Made by a program: the position numbers and the translations under genes. DNA of 64,000 nt from FEN-299 sp963727765 (GTDB taxonomy: Bacteria > Acidobacteriota > Vicinamibacteria > Vicinamibacterales > Fen-181). The notes under the pieces are model-generated. The model had not been told where the DNA came from. It worked only from the letters and a program-made list of their open reading frames with translations, and made no database searches. Positions 27,132-37,241 of this stretch are shown here, piece after piece. The stretch lies in NCBI GenBank assembly GCA_963727765.1, contig CAVSGZ010000009.1, positions 1 through 64,000 on the forward strand, read 5' to 3'. Positions within the stretch are counted from its first letter, which is position 1. Every line of letters begins with the position of its first letter.

Positions 27132-30014
27132 ATGAGATGGCAAGACTCGGTCCGGGGGCTCTTCTCGGCGCGCCGCTCTCGAACCCAGGACGTCCTCTGG
27201 GTCGCCGCCGTCGCACTCACCTACTTCGGGACAGCTCGGCTCAGCTTGCTGCTCGAATTCCAGCGCGAGGGCATCGCCGCGATCTGGCCGTGCTCCGGCG
27301 TGTTCCTGTCGGCGATGCTGCTGACCCGGCGCGACCTCCGCCCGTCGCTGGCGGGGGTCCTCTGCGCCACCGACTTCATGGCGGAATGGCTGGCCGGCAC
27401 GCCACCCCTCGTGGGCGGTATCTTCGCGCTGGCGCTCACAAGCGACGCCGTGCTCGGAAGCTGGCTGATCCTTCGCTTCGTTGGGCCGTCGATCAACCTC
27501 GGGCGGGTTCGCGATGTCACCGGGTGGCTCCTGCTCTCGGTTCTCCTCAGCAACGCCCTCACCTCGGTGGTCCCGGCCGCCGCGTCCATGAGCCTGCCCG
27601 GCGCGCATTCCTTCTGGACGTCATGGCAGTTGTGGGCGGTCTCGGACGGCATCGGGAATCTGATTGTGACGCCGTTCGTTCTCGGTTGGGCCAGTTGGGC
27701 GAGAACGAGGTCGGGCGCTTCCGATCGCCGGCGGATGTTCGAGGCGGTGGTGCTGTTCGGCGTGTTGTCGTCGATGGATCTGATCGTGTTCGTTTGGCTG
27801 CCAGACCACCGCCTGTTCACGCTGTTTCTGCCGTACGTCGTCTTTCCATTCGTCACGTGGGCGGCGTTGCGATTCGAGGGACGCGGCGCGGCGACAGCCG
27901 TGCTCGCCGTTGCGGTCATCGCCGTCCAGCGCGTGACCGCAGGCCGGGTCCCCGCCTTCTCCTTCGCGCCGGGCGTGCTGGATGACGTGATAGTCCTGCA
28001 GTTGTTCCTCGCGGTGGTAGCCGTTCCTGCGCAGTTGCTGGCGGCGGTGGTCGCCGAGCGTCGCGCGGCCGAGGCTGCCCGTGCGGCGGGCGACGATCGA
28101 TTCCGCCGCGCGATCGTGCAGTCGCCTTTCCCGATCCTGCTCCACGCCGAGGACGGCACCATCCTCCAGGCGAGCCGGTCGTGGCACGAAATCACCGGTT
28201 ACGGGCCCGAGGAACTCCGGACGATCGCGGACTGGACCGAGCGGGCCTACGGCGAACGCCAGGGCATCGTGCGTGCGGACATCGACGCGCTCTACGCGTT
28301 GGATCACCGCAAGTACAAAGGCGACTACACGATCCGCATCAAGGACGGGACGACGCGGATCTGGGAATTCAGCTCGGCGCCCCTGGGGCGCCTGCCGGAC
28401 GGCCGCCGCCTGGTTATGAGCATGGCGCTGGACGTGACCGAACGGAGGCTGGGGGAAGAGCGGCTGCGACGAAGCGAGGAGAAGTATCGCGACCTGGTCG
28501 AGAACATCAACGACGTGATCTTCAGCATCGGCCTGGATGGGATCATCACCTACGTCAGCCCGCCGGTGCGCCAACTGGCCGGCTTCGCGCCCGACGAGTT
28601 GATCGGGCATCCGTTCGCCGAGGTTGTGCATCCGGACGATGTCCCGGGGGTCGCTGGCAAACTCCTGGAGGTCCAGAAGAGCCAGATCGGGCCGTGGGAG
28701 TTTCGGTATCTCACCAAGGATGGACGCATCCGGTGGGCGCGCACATCGAGCCGCCCCATCCTCGACGGTGATCGTGTGCTTGGCATCCGTGGGATGCTGA
28801 CCGACATCACCAACCGCAAACTGGCCGAAGAGGAGCACTCGAAGCTCGAAGCCCAGCTTCGGCAGGCCCACAAAATGGAGTCGGTGGGCCGGCTGGCGGG
28901 CGGCGTGGCTCACGATTTCAACAACATGCTCGGCGTGATCCTCGGGCATGCGGAGATGGCGCTCGAACAGGTCGATCGGGCGCAGCCCCTGCACGCGGAC
29001 CTCGGGGAAATCCGGAAGGCGGCCATGCGGTCTGCAGACCTGGCCCGCCAGTTGCTGGCATTCGCACGGGAACAGCCCATCGCGCCCGAGGTCCTGGACC
29101 TGAACACCGCCGTGACCGGCACGCTCCACATGCTTCGACGGCTCATCGGCGAGGAGATCGATCTCAGATGGCAGCCGCAGGCCGATCTCTGGCCGATCCT
29201 GATGGACCCGTCCCAGATCGACCAAGTCCTGACGAATCTATGCGTCAATTCACGCGACGCCATCTCAGGCGTCGGTCGGATCACGATAGAGACCAGTCGC
29301 CGTTCGCTCACCGAGGAGTACTGCCTCGCTCGCCCCGGATTCACCCCCGGCGACTATGTGATGCTCGCCGTGAGCGACGACGGCGGCGGTATGGACAAGG
29401 ACGTGCTGTCGCACGTGTTCGAACCGTTCTTCACCACCAAGGCCCTGGGCCAGGGCACCGGCCTTGGACTCGCGACGGTGTACGGCATCGTCAAGCAGAA
29501 CAGCGGGTCGATTGACGTCTACAGTGAACCGGGGCGCGGAACGACGGTCAGGATCTACCTGCCCAGGCACATGGCTGGACTCGGGCAGGGGCGGGCGCCG
29601 GGCGCCACACCGCCAGGCCTGCGAGGCCACGAGACCATCCTGCTCGTGGAGGACGAGGCGGCCATCCTGAAACTCGCCACGAGATTGCTCACGACGCAGG
29701 GCTACACCGTGCTGGCAGCCGGCACGCCTGGCGAAGCGGTTCGCATGGCCAGCGAGCACACTGGCGAGATCGACCTCCTGATGACCGACGTGGTGATGCC
29801 CGAGATGAACGGCCGGGAGTTGGCCAGGAAGCTGCTGTCGCGCCATCCGCACCTCAAGTGCCTGTTCACGTCGGGCTACACAGCCGACATCATCGCTCAC
29901 CGCGGTGTGCTGAGTGACGGCGTGCAGTTCCTTCAGAAGCCCTTCTCGAGTGACAGCCTGGCCACGAAGGTCCGGGAAGCGCTCGACAGCGGGGGGGGAG
30001 TCGAGGGGACGTGA
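27132..30014 (+). CDS. Hybrid sensor histidine kinase (MASE1-PAS-PAS-HisKA-HATPase-REC)
   Basis: A 960-residue protein. Residues about 20-310 are an eight-helix MASE1-type membrane sensor (FQREGIAAIWPCSGVFLSAM and VTPFVLGWASWA). PAS domains follow at about 325-440 and 455-565. The dimerisation His is in GRLAGGVAHDFNNMLG (about residue 592). The ATPase motifs are QVLTNLCVNSRDAI (N box) and FFTTKALGQGTGLGLATVYG (G2). A receiver occupies about 834-955, with the acceptor Asp in LLMTDVVMPEMNG and Lys in FLQKPF. It is autonomous, with no partner gene next to it. The tail is convergent with the TetR gene. The signal is unknown. Confidence 0.93.
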   Translation: MRWQDSVRGLFSARRSRTQDVLWVAAVALTYFGTARLSLLLEFQREGIAAIWPCSGVFLSAMLLTRRDLRPSLAGVLCATDFMAEWLAGTPPLVGGIFALALTSDAVLGSWLILRFVGPSINLGRVRDVTGWLLLSVLLSNALTSVVPAAASMSLPGAHSFWTSWQLWAVSDGIGNLIVTPFVLGWASWARTRSGASDRRRMFEAVVLFGVLSSMDLIVFVWLPDHRLFTLFLPYVVFPFVTWAALRFEGRGAATAVLAVAVIAVQRVTAGRVPAFSFAPGVLDDVIVLQLFLAVVAVPAQLLAAVVAERRAAEAARAAGDDRFRRAIVQSPFPILLHAEDGTILQASRSWHEITGYGPEELRTIADWTERAYGERQGIVRADIDALYALDHRKYKGDYTIRIKDGTTRIWEFSSAPLGRLPDGRRLVMSMALDVTERRLGEERLRRSEEKYRDLVENINDVIFSIGLDGIITYVSPPVRQLAGFAPDELIGHPFAEVVHPDDVPGVAGKLLEVQKSQIGPWEFRYLTKDGRIRWARTSSRPILDGDRVLGIRGMLTDITNRKLAEEEHSKLEAQLRQAHKMESVGRLAGGVAHDFNNMLGVILGHAEMALEQVDRAQPLHADLGEIRKAAMRSADLARQLLAFAREQPIAPEVLDLNTAVTGTLHMLRRLIGEEIDLRWQPQADLWPILMDPSQIDQVLTNLCVNSRDAISGVGRITIETSRRSLTEEYCLARPGFTPGDYVMLAVSDDGGGMDKDVLSHVFEPFFTTKALGQGTGLGLATVYGIVKQNSGSIDVYSEPGRGTTVRIYLPRHMAGLGQGRAPGATPPGLRGHETILLVEDEAAILKLATRLLTTQGYTVLAAGTPGEAVRMASEHTGEIDLLMTDVVMPEMNGRELARKLLSRHPHLKCLFTSGYTADIIAHRGVLSDGVQFLQKPFSSDSLATKVREALDSGGGVEGT

Positions 30015-30036
30015 CGCCGATTCGGTTCGGCCCGCC

Positions 30037-30064
30037 TGAGCCCTGAGCCTTGAGTCCTGAGCCC
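30037..30064. repeat. Four tandem 7-base units (TGAGCCC type)
   Basis: TGAGCCC, TGAGCCT, TGAGTCC and TGAGCCC in perfect register, between the convergent kinase and TetR genes. A related run (CAGCCCTCAGCCTTGAGCC) lies near 15222. Possibly a slippage-prone or protein-binding tract. Confidence 0.7.
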
Positions 30065-30066
30065 TC

Positions 30067-30721
30067 TCAGGACCCCAATCCGGCCGGCCTGGTGCGTCGC
30101 ACGGGCACGTCCTGCCGCAGCATGCCGTAACGCAGCATGTCGGCCACCTCGCTGATGACCTGCTCGGTGCTCTGTCCGAAGTGATTCGGCACGCCGAAGA
30201 GGATCTCGATCGAGAAGTAGTGGAGGAACATCCGGCTGGCCAGCATGACGGCCGAGACCGGCGAGACGCCCGGCCGCAGCTTCTGGGCCAGATCGAGCCG
30301 CTCGCTGTGCGCCTCGAGGAACGACTCGAACCGGCGCGCCATGTCCGTGTAGAACTTCCTGATGTGTTTGCCGTCGAACTCCACGACGTCGACGTAGATC
30401 AGCGCCACATGGCGCCGCCACTGCTTGACCGACTCGCGGGCGCCGTAGCCGACCATCTCGAGGTTGTCGGGGAAGCCTTCGGCGAGCGCCTCGTTGAACA
30501 CGAAGTGAGGGTCGGCAATCGCGGCCCAGGTCCTGGTTGAGGAGCTCGAGGAAGATCTCCTCCTTGTCCTTGAAATGGTGGTAGACGTTGCCGGTCGAGA
30601 GCCTGGCCCCTGTGGCAATGTCGCGGATGCTCGTGGCCCTGTAGCCCTGGTGCGAGAACAGCTTCAACGCGGCGGCGAGAATCTGCTTCCGGCTACGCTG
30701 CGTCCGAGTCTCCTGGTTCAT
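30067..30721 (-). CDS. TetR-family regulator of the TonB/thiolase operon, frameshifted near 30530
   Basis: The N-terminus has a standard TetR domain: RSRKQILAAALKLFSHQGYR, then SIRDIATGARLSTGNVYHHF. After LELLNQD the frame breaks. WAAIADPHFVFNEALAEGFP and the helical ligand domain (GYGARESVKQWRRHVALIYV) continue in the next frame to the stop at 30067. Removing one C (GACCTGG to GACTGG) gives about 217 residues. It starts four bases after the stop of the hydrolase gene, as the last gene of an eight-gene operon. By context it is probably the acyl-CoA-type ligand-responsive repressor acting at 40114-40123. Confidence 0.85.
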
Positions 30722-30725
30722 GCCC

Positions 30726-31601
30726 TCACGCTCCGTGGAACGCCAGCGTGCCGTTGCTGGCGAACGCTTTCAGATACCCGAAGAACACGTCCGGCCGCTC
30801 GAGGTAGATCACGTGCCCGCAGCCCTGGACCACCTCGAACCTCGTGTACGGCAGGATACCGCAGATCTTCCGCTGCACCGAGACGGGGACCGCCCGGTCC
30901 TCGGCGCCGGCCACGAGCAGCGTCGGCGTCCGGATGGCGCGGTAGCCAGGGAGGTTCTCGTCGAGCGCGGCAAAGAACGGGTCCTGCGCCTGGGTGAGCC
31001 GGATCAGGCAATGGCGCGCGTCCTTGTAGCGCTCGTAGAAGCGGGCGCGCATCGGCTCGAGGCTCGCGTAGCACGCGTGCGCGTACGCCTCGCCGAAGAT
31101 CTTCTCGTACAGGTAGTGCGTGTACACCTCGAACAGCTCGAGGCTGCCCCGGTAGAACCGTAGCGACAAATCCTCGTACATCTGAAAGAGCGTCTCGTGC
31201 GAGAGCAGGATGCCCGAGATGGTCAGCGTGGCGAGTCGGTCCTGGTGCCGGCGCGCGAAGTCGAGCGCGACGAACCCGCCATAGGAGATGCCGGCCACGT
31301 GCAGGCGATCGATGTCCATTCCATCGGCAATCGACGCCAGGTAATCGCCCAGGCGGGGGATGAGGCACGGCCGGTCGTCGAGCGAGGACTGTCCCTGCCC
31401 CGGGTAATCGTAGAGCAGGATGTCGAACTCGTCGGCCAGGCGCGGCAGGAAGGCGTACCACGCCCGGGTATGCATGGCGAGGCCGTTGAGCAGGGCCACC
31501 ACCGGCCGGCCGCCGTTCCCGAAATACTCCCAGTGCACCTGCGCCCCGTCGGCGTCCAGGCGGCCGCTTCGGCTTGGTTCGATCGAGTCGGATGGAGCCA
31601 C
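30726..31601 (-). CDS. Alpha/beta hydrolase
   Basis: A 291-residue protein. The oxyanion region is VVALLNGLAMHTRAWYAFLP. The nucleophile is in LHVAGISYGGFVALDFA (G-x-S-x-G, about residue 110). The acid is in LLVAGAEDRAVPV and the His in QGCGHVIYLERPD. Similar enzymes include C-C bond hydrolases, lactonases and thioesterases. The substrate is not deducible. There is no signal peptide, so it is cytoplasmic. It follows the thiolase gene by 64 bases and precedes tetR by 4. It is the second of two such hydrolases in the operon. Confidence 0.85.
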   Translation of the reverse strand: MAPSDSIEPSRSGRLDADGAQVHWEYFGNGGRPVVALLNGLAMHTRAWYAFLPRLADEFDILLYDYPGQGQSSLDDRPCLIPRLGDYLASIADGMDIDRLHVAGISYGGFVALDFARRHQDRLATLTISGILLSHETLFQMYEDLSLRFYRGSLELFEVYTHYLYEKIFGEAYAHACYASLEPMRARFYERYKDARHCLIRLTQAQDPFFAALDENLPGYRAIRTPTLLVAGAEDRAVPVSVQRKICGILPYTRFEVVQGCGHVIYLERPDVFFGYLKAFASNGTLAFHGA

Positions 31602-31665
31602 GGCGCGCTGCCCCCTCTCGCGGCACGGGCGACGGCCACGCCGCCGCCCGGATGAACACGTCCAG

Positions 31666-32874
31666 TTATCGAGCCGGCTTGAGCACCGTGCAGACCGATG
31701 CGCAGATTGGGCCGCCGATATTGAAGGTGGCGGCGGCGCGAGGGGAGCTCACCTGCAGGTCCTTCGGCGCCTTGCCCAGCAGCTGCTGCGCCGCCCAACC
31801 CACCATCGCGACGCCGGTGGCGCCGATCGGGTGCCCTTTGGCAATCAGGCCGCCCGACGTGTTGATCCCGCACTCGCCGCCGGGGCTGGCCTTGCCCTCC
31901 ACCCAGTAGCGCGCGCCCTGGCCGGGCGCGGCCTTGCCGACGACCTCGGTCCCAATGGCGCCCATGACGGTGAAGCAGTCGTGGACCTCGGCGACGTTGA
32001 CGTCGGCGGGCCCGAGGCCGGCCATCGCGTAAGCCTTCGACATTGCGCGGTTGGCGCCCGCCGGTCTCAGCACGTCGCGGCCCTCCTTGAGCAGGGGGTC
32101 GGTCGCTTGCGCGTAGCCGGCGATCTCAATCGTGTCCGCCCTGCGGACGCCGAGCCGTGCCAGCCCTTCCTCGGTCGCCACGATCAGCGCCGCGTAGCCG
32201 TCGGTAATCTGGGAGCAGTCGTAGGTCTTCAGCGGCAGCCCTTCGACGATGTACCGGTTGATCCCCTCGATCGCCAGCGCCTGCTGCCGCGTGATCTGCA
32301 CCTTCTGCATCTGCGCGGCGGGGTTGTATTTCGCGTTGCCGTACTCAACGACCGCGATCTCCGCCAGGTCGGCTTCCGTCGCGCCCCATGCCTTCATGTA
32401 GGCATCCATCACCTCGGCGAACAGGTGCGGGAAGACGAAGACCTTGCCGGCGCGCTCGTCGGGGTGGGAGTAGTACCCCAGGGCTTCCCCGATCAGCTTG
32501 CCGTCCATCTTTCCATCGCTGTCGCGCATCTTCTCGTAGCCGATGGCGATGCCGACCTCTCCGTCGCCGACGAGCAGCTTGTGGATCACCGACACAATCG
32601 CCTGGCCGCCAGACGCGCAGGCGTTCTCCACCGACTCGATCGGCTTGCCCTCGAGGCCGGGCACCATCGCCGCGAGGCCCGACAGCAGGCCCTGCCGGTT
32701 GAGCGACATGTTGCACGCGGCGCCGACCGACGCGACGTCGATGGCGGTCGCGTCGGCCGCGATCTCGCGGCATGCGCCGCCGACGGCATTGGCGATGATC
32801 TCGGGCACGGACATGCCGAGCAGCTTCCCAAACTTCGACTGGTGATAGGCGGCGATGTAGACAGGCTTGGACAT
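31666..32874 (-). CDS. Thiolase (SCP-x/acetyl-CoA acetyltransferase-like)
   Basis: A 402-residue protein. The nucleophilic Cys is in IESVENACASGGQAIVSV (about residue 87). The SCP2-type motif is VAEVHDCFTVMGAIGTE. NTSGGLIAKGHPIGATGVAM contains the catalytic His. The sequence belongs to the SCP-x/COG0183 side of the family rather than FadA, judging by HDCFT in place of a NEAFA-type segment. It cleaves or forms 3-oxoacyl-CoA bonds. It sits between the CoA ligase gene and a hydrolase gene, fitting a degradative or assembly route for CoA-bound intermediates. An upstream AGAGAGAG acts as ribosome-binding site. Confidence 0.9.
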   Translation of the reverse strand: MSKPVYIAAYHQSKFGKLLGMSVPEIIANAVGGACREIAADATAIDVASVGAACNMSLNRQGLLSGLAAMVPGLEGKPIESVENACASGGQAIVSVIHKLLVGDGEVGIAIGYEKMRDSDGKMDGKLIGEALGYYSHPDERAGKVFVFPHLFAEVMDAYMKAWGATEADLAEIAVVEYGNAKYNPAAQMQKVQITRQQALAIEGINRYIVEGLPLKTYDCSQITDGYAALIVATEEGLARLGVRRADTIEIAGYAQATDPLLKEGRDVLRPAGANRAMSKAYAMAGLGPADVNVAEVHDCFTVMGAIGTEVVGKAAPGQGARYWVEGKASPGGECGINTSGGLIAKGHPIGATGVAMVGWAAQQLLGKAPKDLQVSSPRAAATFNIGGPICASVCTVLKPAR

Positions 32875-32899
32875 GACTCTCTCTCCGACCCCAACGAGG

Positions 32900-34463
32900 T
32901 TAGCGTTCGGTGGCTGGCGGCGTCGAACCGACTCCCGCCAGGTAGAAGGCCTTCAGTTGCGTCTTCACGACCTTGCCGTAGGGCGTCCGCGGCAGCTCGT
33001 CTACGAACACGTAGGCCCTCGGCAGCTTGAAGCGGGCGAGGCGTCGCTCGAGGAACCGCCCCAGCGCCTCGGGCGTCGGGCGCGGCCCGCCCGGACGGAC
33101 GACGAGAAACGCCACGCCAATCTCGCCCCATGTGTCGTCGGGAACGCCCACGACCGCTGCATCCGCGACCGCATCGTGCAGCAGCAGTTCCCCTTCGATC
33201 TCGGCGGGGTAGATGTTCACGCCGCCCGAGATCAACATGTCCTTCTTGCGGCCGGCGATCGTGAAGAACCCCTCGGCGTCGCGGCGGGCCAGGTCGCCAG
33301 TGTGGAACCACCCGGCCGCATCGAGCGCCGCCGCGGTGGCCTCGGGCTGACCCCAGTAGCCGCGGGAGACGTGCGGGCCGCGGAACCACAGCTCGCCCAC
33401 CTCGTCGTCGGGCACGTCGCGGCCCTGGCCGTCCACCAGGCGCGCCTCGGTGAACATCAGCGGACGGCCCACCGAACCGGCCTTCCTGACGGCATCCTCC
33501 GCCGTCATGGTGAAGCAGTTGACGCCGACCTCGGTGAGTCCGTATCCCTGTTTCAGGATCACGCCACGCGCATGATAGGCATGCACCAGGTGCACCGGCA
33601 GAGGTGCGCCGCCGCTGATCAGGTACCGGACGCGACTGAGGTCGACGGTGGCGAACTCGGGCGCCTCCAAGAGCATCTTGAAAATGGTGGGCACGCCGAG
33701 CACGACGGTGCACCGCTCGCGTTCGATGGTGGCCCACACCTCGGCCGGTTCGAACTGCTTGTGGAGGACCACCGTCCCGCCCATCGTCAGGACCGGTACG
33801 AGGAACGCGCCCAGTCCGCCGGCGTGGTAGAGGGGCGTGAAGATCGACGTGACGTCGTCGTCGCGAAGTTGCCAGGATACGGCCGTGTTGTAGCCGTTCC
33901 ACGCCACCATGCGGTGCGGGACGATGACGCCTTTCGGCTGGCCGGTGGTGCCGCTCGTATAGAGCAGGCAGCAGGCGGCCTCGGGGTCGACGCGGCAGCG
34001 CTCGAACCGCCCGGGGGCCAGCCGGGCGACCAGAATCCGATTGTCTTGCGTGGGAGGGCAGGGCCGGCTCGTCGAGCGACACCCACGACTCGATGGGCAC
34101 CCCTTCTCCCAGTTCGCGCACGACCGCCCCATGCTCGCCGTCGTAGACCAACGCCCTCGGCGCGCAGTCAAGGAGGATGGCGCGAAGTTCGGCCGCCGTC
34201 AGGCGCGTGCCGAGCGGGACCAGCACGACGCCCGACTTGGCGGCGGCGAAGAAGGCGTCCAGGAATTCGAGGCGGTTGCCCGACAGCAGGGCCATGCGGT
34301 CGCCTGGTTCGAGGCCGAGGGATTGGCGCCAGACGGCCGCGCACGTGGCGGCACGGTCGTCGAGTTGCCGATAGGAGAGCCTGAGACCCGTTTCGAGATC
34401 GACCACCGCGAGGCGATCCGGCGTGATGCGTGCGCGCTCTCCGACGACGTCAGCGTGGAGCAC
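32900..34463 (-). CDS. Acyl-CoA ligase (AMP-forming), frameshifted near 34055
   Basis: An ANL-family adenylating enzyme of about 520 residues after correction. The N-terminus (ITPDRLAVVDLETGLRLSYR, then RMALLSGNRLEFLDAFFAAA) is in one frame to about 34055. NRILVARLAPGR and onward is in another. P-loop: CLLYTSGTTGQPKGVIVPHR. Then GYGLTEVGVN, DAAGWFHTGDLARRDAEGFF and the hinge region, with the C-terminal Lys in PYGKVVKTQLK. One extra C (GCCCTCC to GCCTCC) explains the shift. The GTG at 34463 overlaps the upstream hydrolase stop. It activates a carboxylic acid to a CoA thioester, probably the imported substrate. Chain-length preference cannot be seen. Confidence 0.88.
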
Positions 34464-35379
34464 GGGAACCCTCCGGGGTTGCGGCGGCGAGAATGGCGGC
34501 CAGGGCCGCGCCGAATTGCCGGGGGTTGCTGCGCTGCGGGGCGTGGCCACAACCCTGGAGCAGGGTCAATCGTGCCGCGGGCAATTCGCGCTCCAGGCGC
34601 TCAGCATAGGCCACCGGGAAGACCCGATCGTCGACGCCCCAGAGCAGATCGACCGGCACCGTCACCTCGGCCAGCCTGCCGTCGAGCAGGTAGCGCTCCA
34701 TCTCGTCCGACGTTTGCACCAGGCGCCCGAGTGGGCCGAGCCGGCAGACCCTGATGAGATCGTCGAGGACGAAGCCCGGAGCCCTTGTCGCGCTCGGCCC
34801 CATGAGCGCCTGAATCGTCGTTCGCGCCTGCTCGCGCGTGGTCGGGGTGAACGTGATGGCGCTCGTGTCCGCCTTCACCGCCCCGCCGTTGACGAGCACG
34901 AGGCGGCCGACTCGCCCGGGGCGGCTGACCGTGATCAGCATCGCCACCCACGCGCCGAGCGAGTTGCCGACAATCGTCCACGGCTCGTCGGCGACCAGCG
35001 TATCGAGCGCCTGTGCCGTTGCGTCGACCACCGTGCCAATCGAGAGTGGCCCGGCCTTGGGTTCGCTCGCGCCGTGGCCGGGCAGATCGGGGACCACCAG
35101 TCTGAAGTGGGGCAGCAGGGCCCGAACCGTCTCTGCCCAGGTCCCGGCCTGATCTCCGGCCCCGTGGAGTAGCACCACCGTCGGGCCTCGTCCGCCGACG
35201 AAGGCCGTCTGTCGGCCGACGCTCGTGCGCACGGTCTCACGGCCGAGCCCCGCGCGGAAGAGCGCAAACCGCGACAGCCGCCCGTAGGTCGCGAGCGGCC
35301 GCCGCCACACGACGCCGCCGGCCAGGAGCGCCGCCACGAGCAGGACGCCGCCGATGACGGCCAGGAAGCTGATCAGCAT
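34450..35379 (-). CDS. Membrane-anchored alpha/beta hydrolase
   Basis: A 309-residue protein with an N-terminal TM anchor (MLISFLAVIGGVLLVAALLA). The oxyanion motif is TVVLLHGAGDQAGTWAETVR. The nucleophile is in WTIVGNSLGAWVAMLI (GNSLG, about residue 140), the acid in WGVDDRVFPVAYAERL and the His in LLQGCGHAPQRSNP. It is inserted in or exported to the periplasm, unlike the other hydrolase of the operon. It may cleave an ester of the imported compound before CoA activation. It overlaps the ligase gene by 14 bases and follows the SDR gene by about 61. Confidence 0.85.
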   Translation of the reverse strand: MLISFLAVIGGVLLVAALLAGGVVWRRPLATYGRLSRFALFRAGLGRETVRTSVGRQTAFVGGRGPTVVLLHGAGDQAGTWAETVRALLPHFRLVVPDLPGHGASEPKAGPLSIGTVVDATAQALDTLVADEPWTIVGNSLGAWVAMLITVSRPGRVGRLVLVNGGAVKADTSAITFTPTTREQARTTIQALMGPSATRAPGFVLDDLIRVCRLGPLGRLVQTSDEMERYLLDGRLAEVTVPVDLLWGVDDRVFPVAYAERLERELPAARLTLLQGCGHAPQRSNPRQFGAALAAILAAATPEGSRAPR

Positions 35380-35440
35380 GAGCGCCGCGCCTGGCGCGGC
35401 AGACCGACCGGTGCCGGTCGGCCTGCCGGCCCGGAGGAGG

Positions 35441-36226
35441 TTACGTGCCGGCGACGAATCCGCCGTCGACCGAGAAGACCGCGCCGGTGATCCACCTGGC
35501 CTGAGCCGACGCCAGCCAGACGTAGGCGTGGCCGATGTCCTCGGGCTCGCCGATGCGTCCGAGCGGCGTCTTGGCGACCATCGCCTCGAGCACCTTCTCG
35601 GGCATCTTCTTCACCATCTCGGTCGCGACGAAGCCTGGGGCCACCGCGTTGACGCGGATCTTGTGGCGCCCGAGCTCGCGTGCCCAGACCTTGGTCATTC
35701 CGATGATGCCGGACTTGGTGGCCACGTAATTGGTCTGGCCGAAATTGCCGTACAGCCCGACCACCGACGAGGCGTTCAGGATGACGCCGCCGCCCTGGCG
35801 GATCATGTGCGGCACGACGGCGCGCGCGCACAGGAACGGCCCCTTGAGGTTGACGTCGATGACCGACTGGAACTGGTCGTCGCCCATCTGGCCCGTCAGG
35901 GCTCCGTCCTTCCACTTCACGAGCAGGCCGTCGCGGAGGATGCCGGCATTGTTCACGAGCACATCCACGCGGCCCCAGGCCGCCACCAGTTCCTCCACCG
36001 CGCGGTTCACGCTGGCCGAGTCGGCGACGTCGACGGCCCGGAAGGTGCCCTGGCCGCCGGCCGCACGCATCTCGGCCGTGACGGCCTCGGCGTCCTTGTC
36101 GACGATGTCCCACGCCGCCACGCGCGCGCCCTCGGCGGCAAACAACCTCGCCGTCGCGCGGCCGATGCCGGCCGCGGCGCCCGTGACGATCACGACTGTG
36201 TCCTTCAACCCTGTCTCGATGCTCAC
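35441..36226 (-). CDS. Short-chain dehydrogenase, FabG-like 3-oxoacyl reductase
   Basis: A 261-residue protein. Cofactor motif: VVIVTGAAAGIGRATARLFA. NNAG motif: DVLVNNAGILRDGLLVK. Catalytic Ser in VILNASSVVGLYG, and Tyr-Lys in TNYVATKSGIIGM. The C-terminus GAVFSVDGGFVAGT is typical. It interconverts 3-oxo and 3-hydroxy acyl thioesters, or a related secondary alcohol. The GTG start at 36226 gives the expected length. It is 13 bases after the KAS III-like gene. It may act oxidatively in this context; NAD or NADP use is not clear (Asp in AAWDIVD favours NAD). Confidence 0.9.
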   Translation of the reverse strand: MSIETGLKDTVVIVTGAAAGIGRATARLFAAEGARVAAWDIVDKDAEAVTAEMRAAGGQGTFRAVDVADSASVNRAVEELVAAWGRVDVLVNNAGILRDGLLVKWKDGALTGQMGDDQFQSVIDVNLKGPFLCARAVVPHMIRQGGGVILNASSVVGLYGNFGQTNYVATKSGIIGMTKVWARELGRHKIRVNAVAPGFVATEMVKKMPEKVLEAMVAKTPLGRIGEPEDIGHAYVWLASAQARWITGAVFSVDGGFVAGT

Positions 36227-36239
36227 GGCAGCTTCTCCC

Positions 36240-37240
<1,001 letters not shown>

Positions 37241-37241
<1 letters not shown>

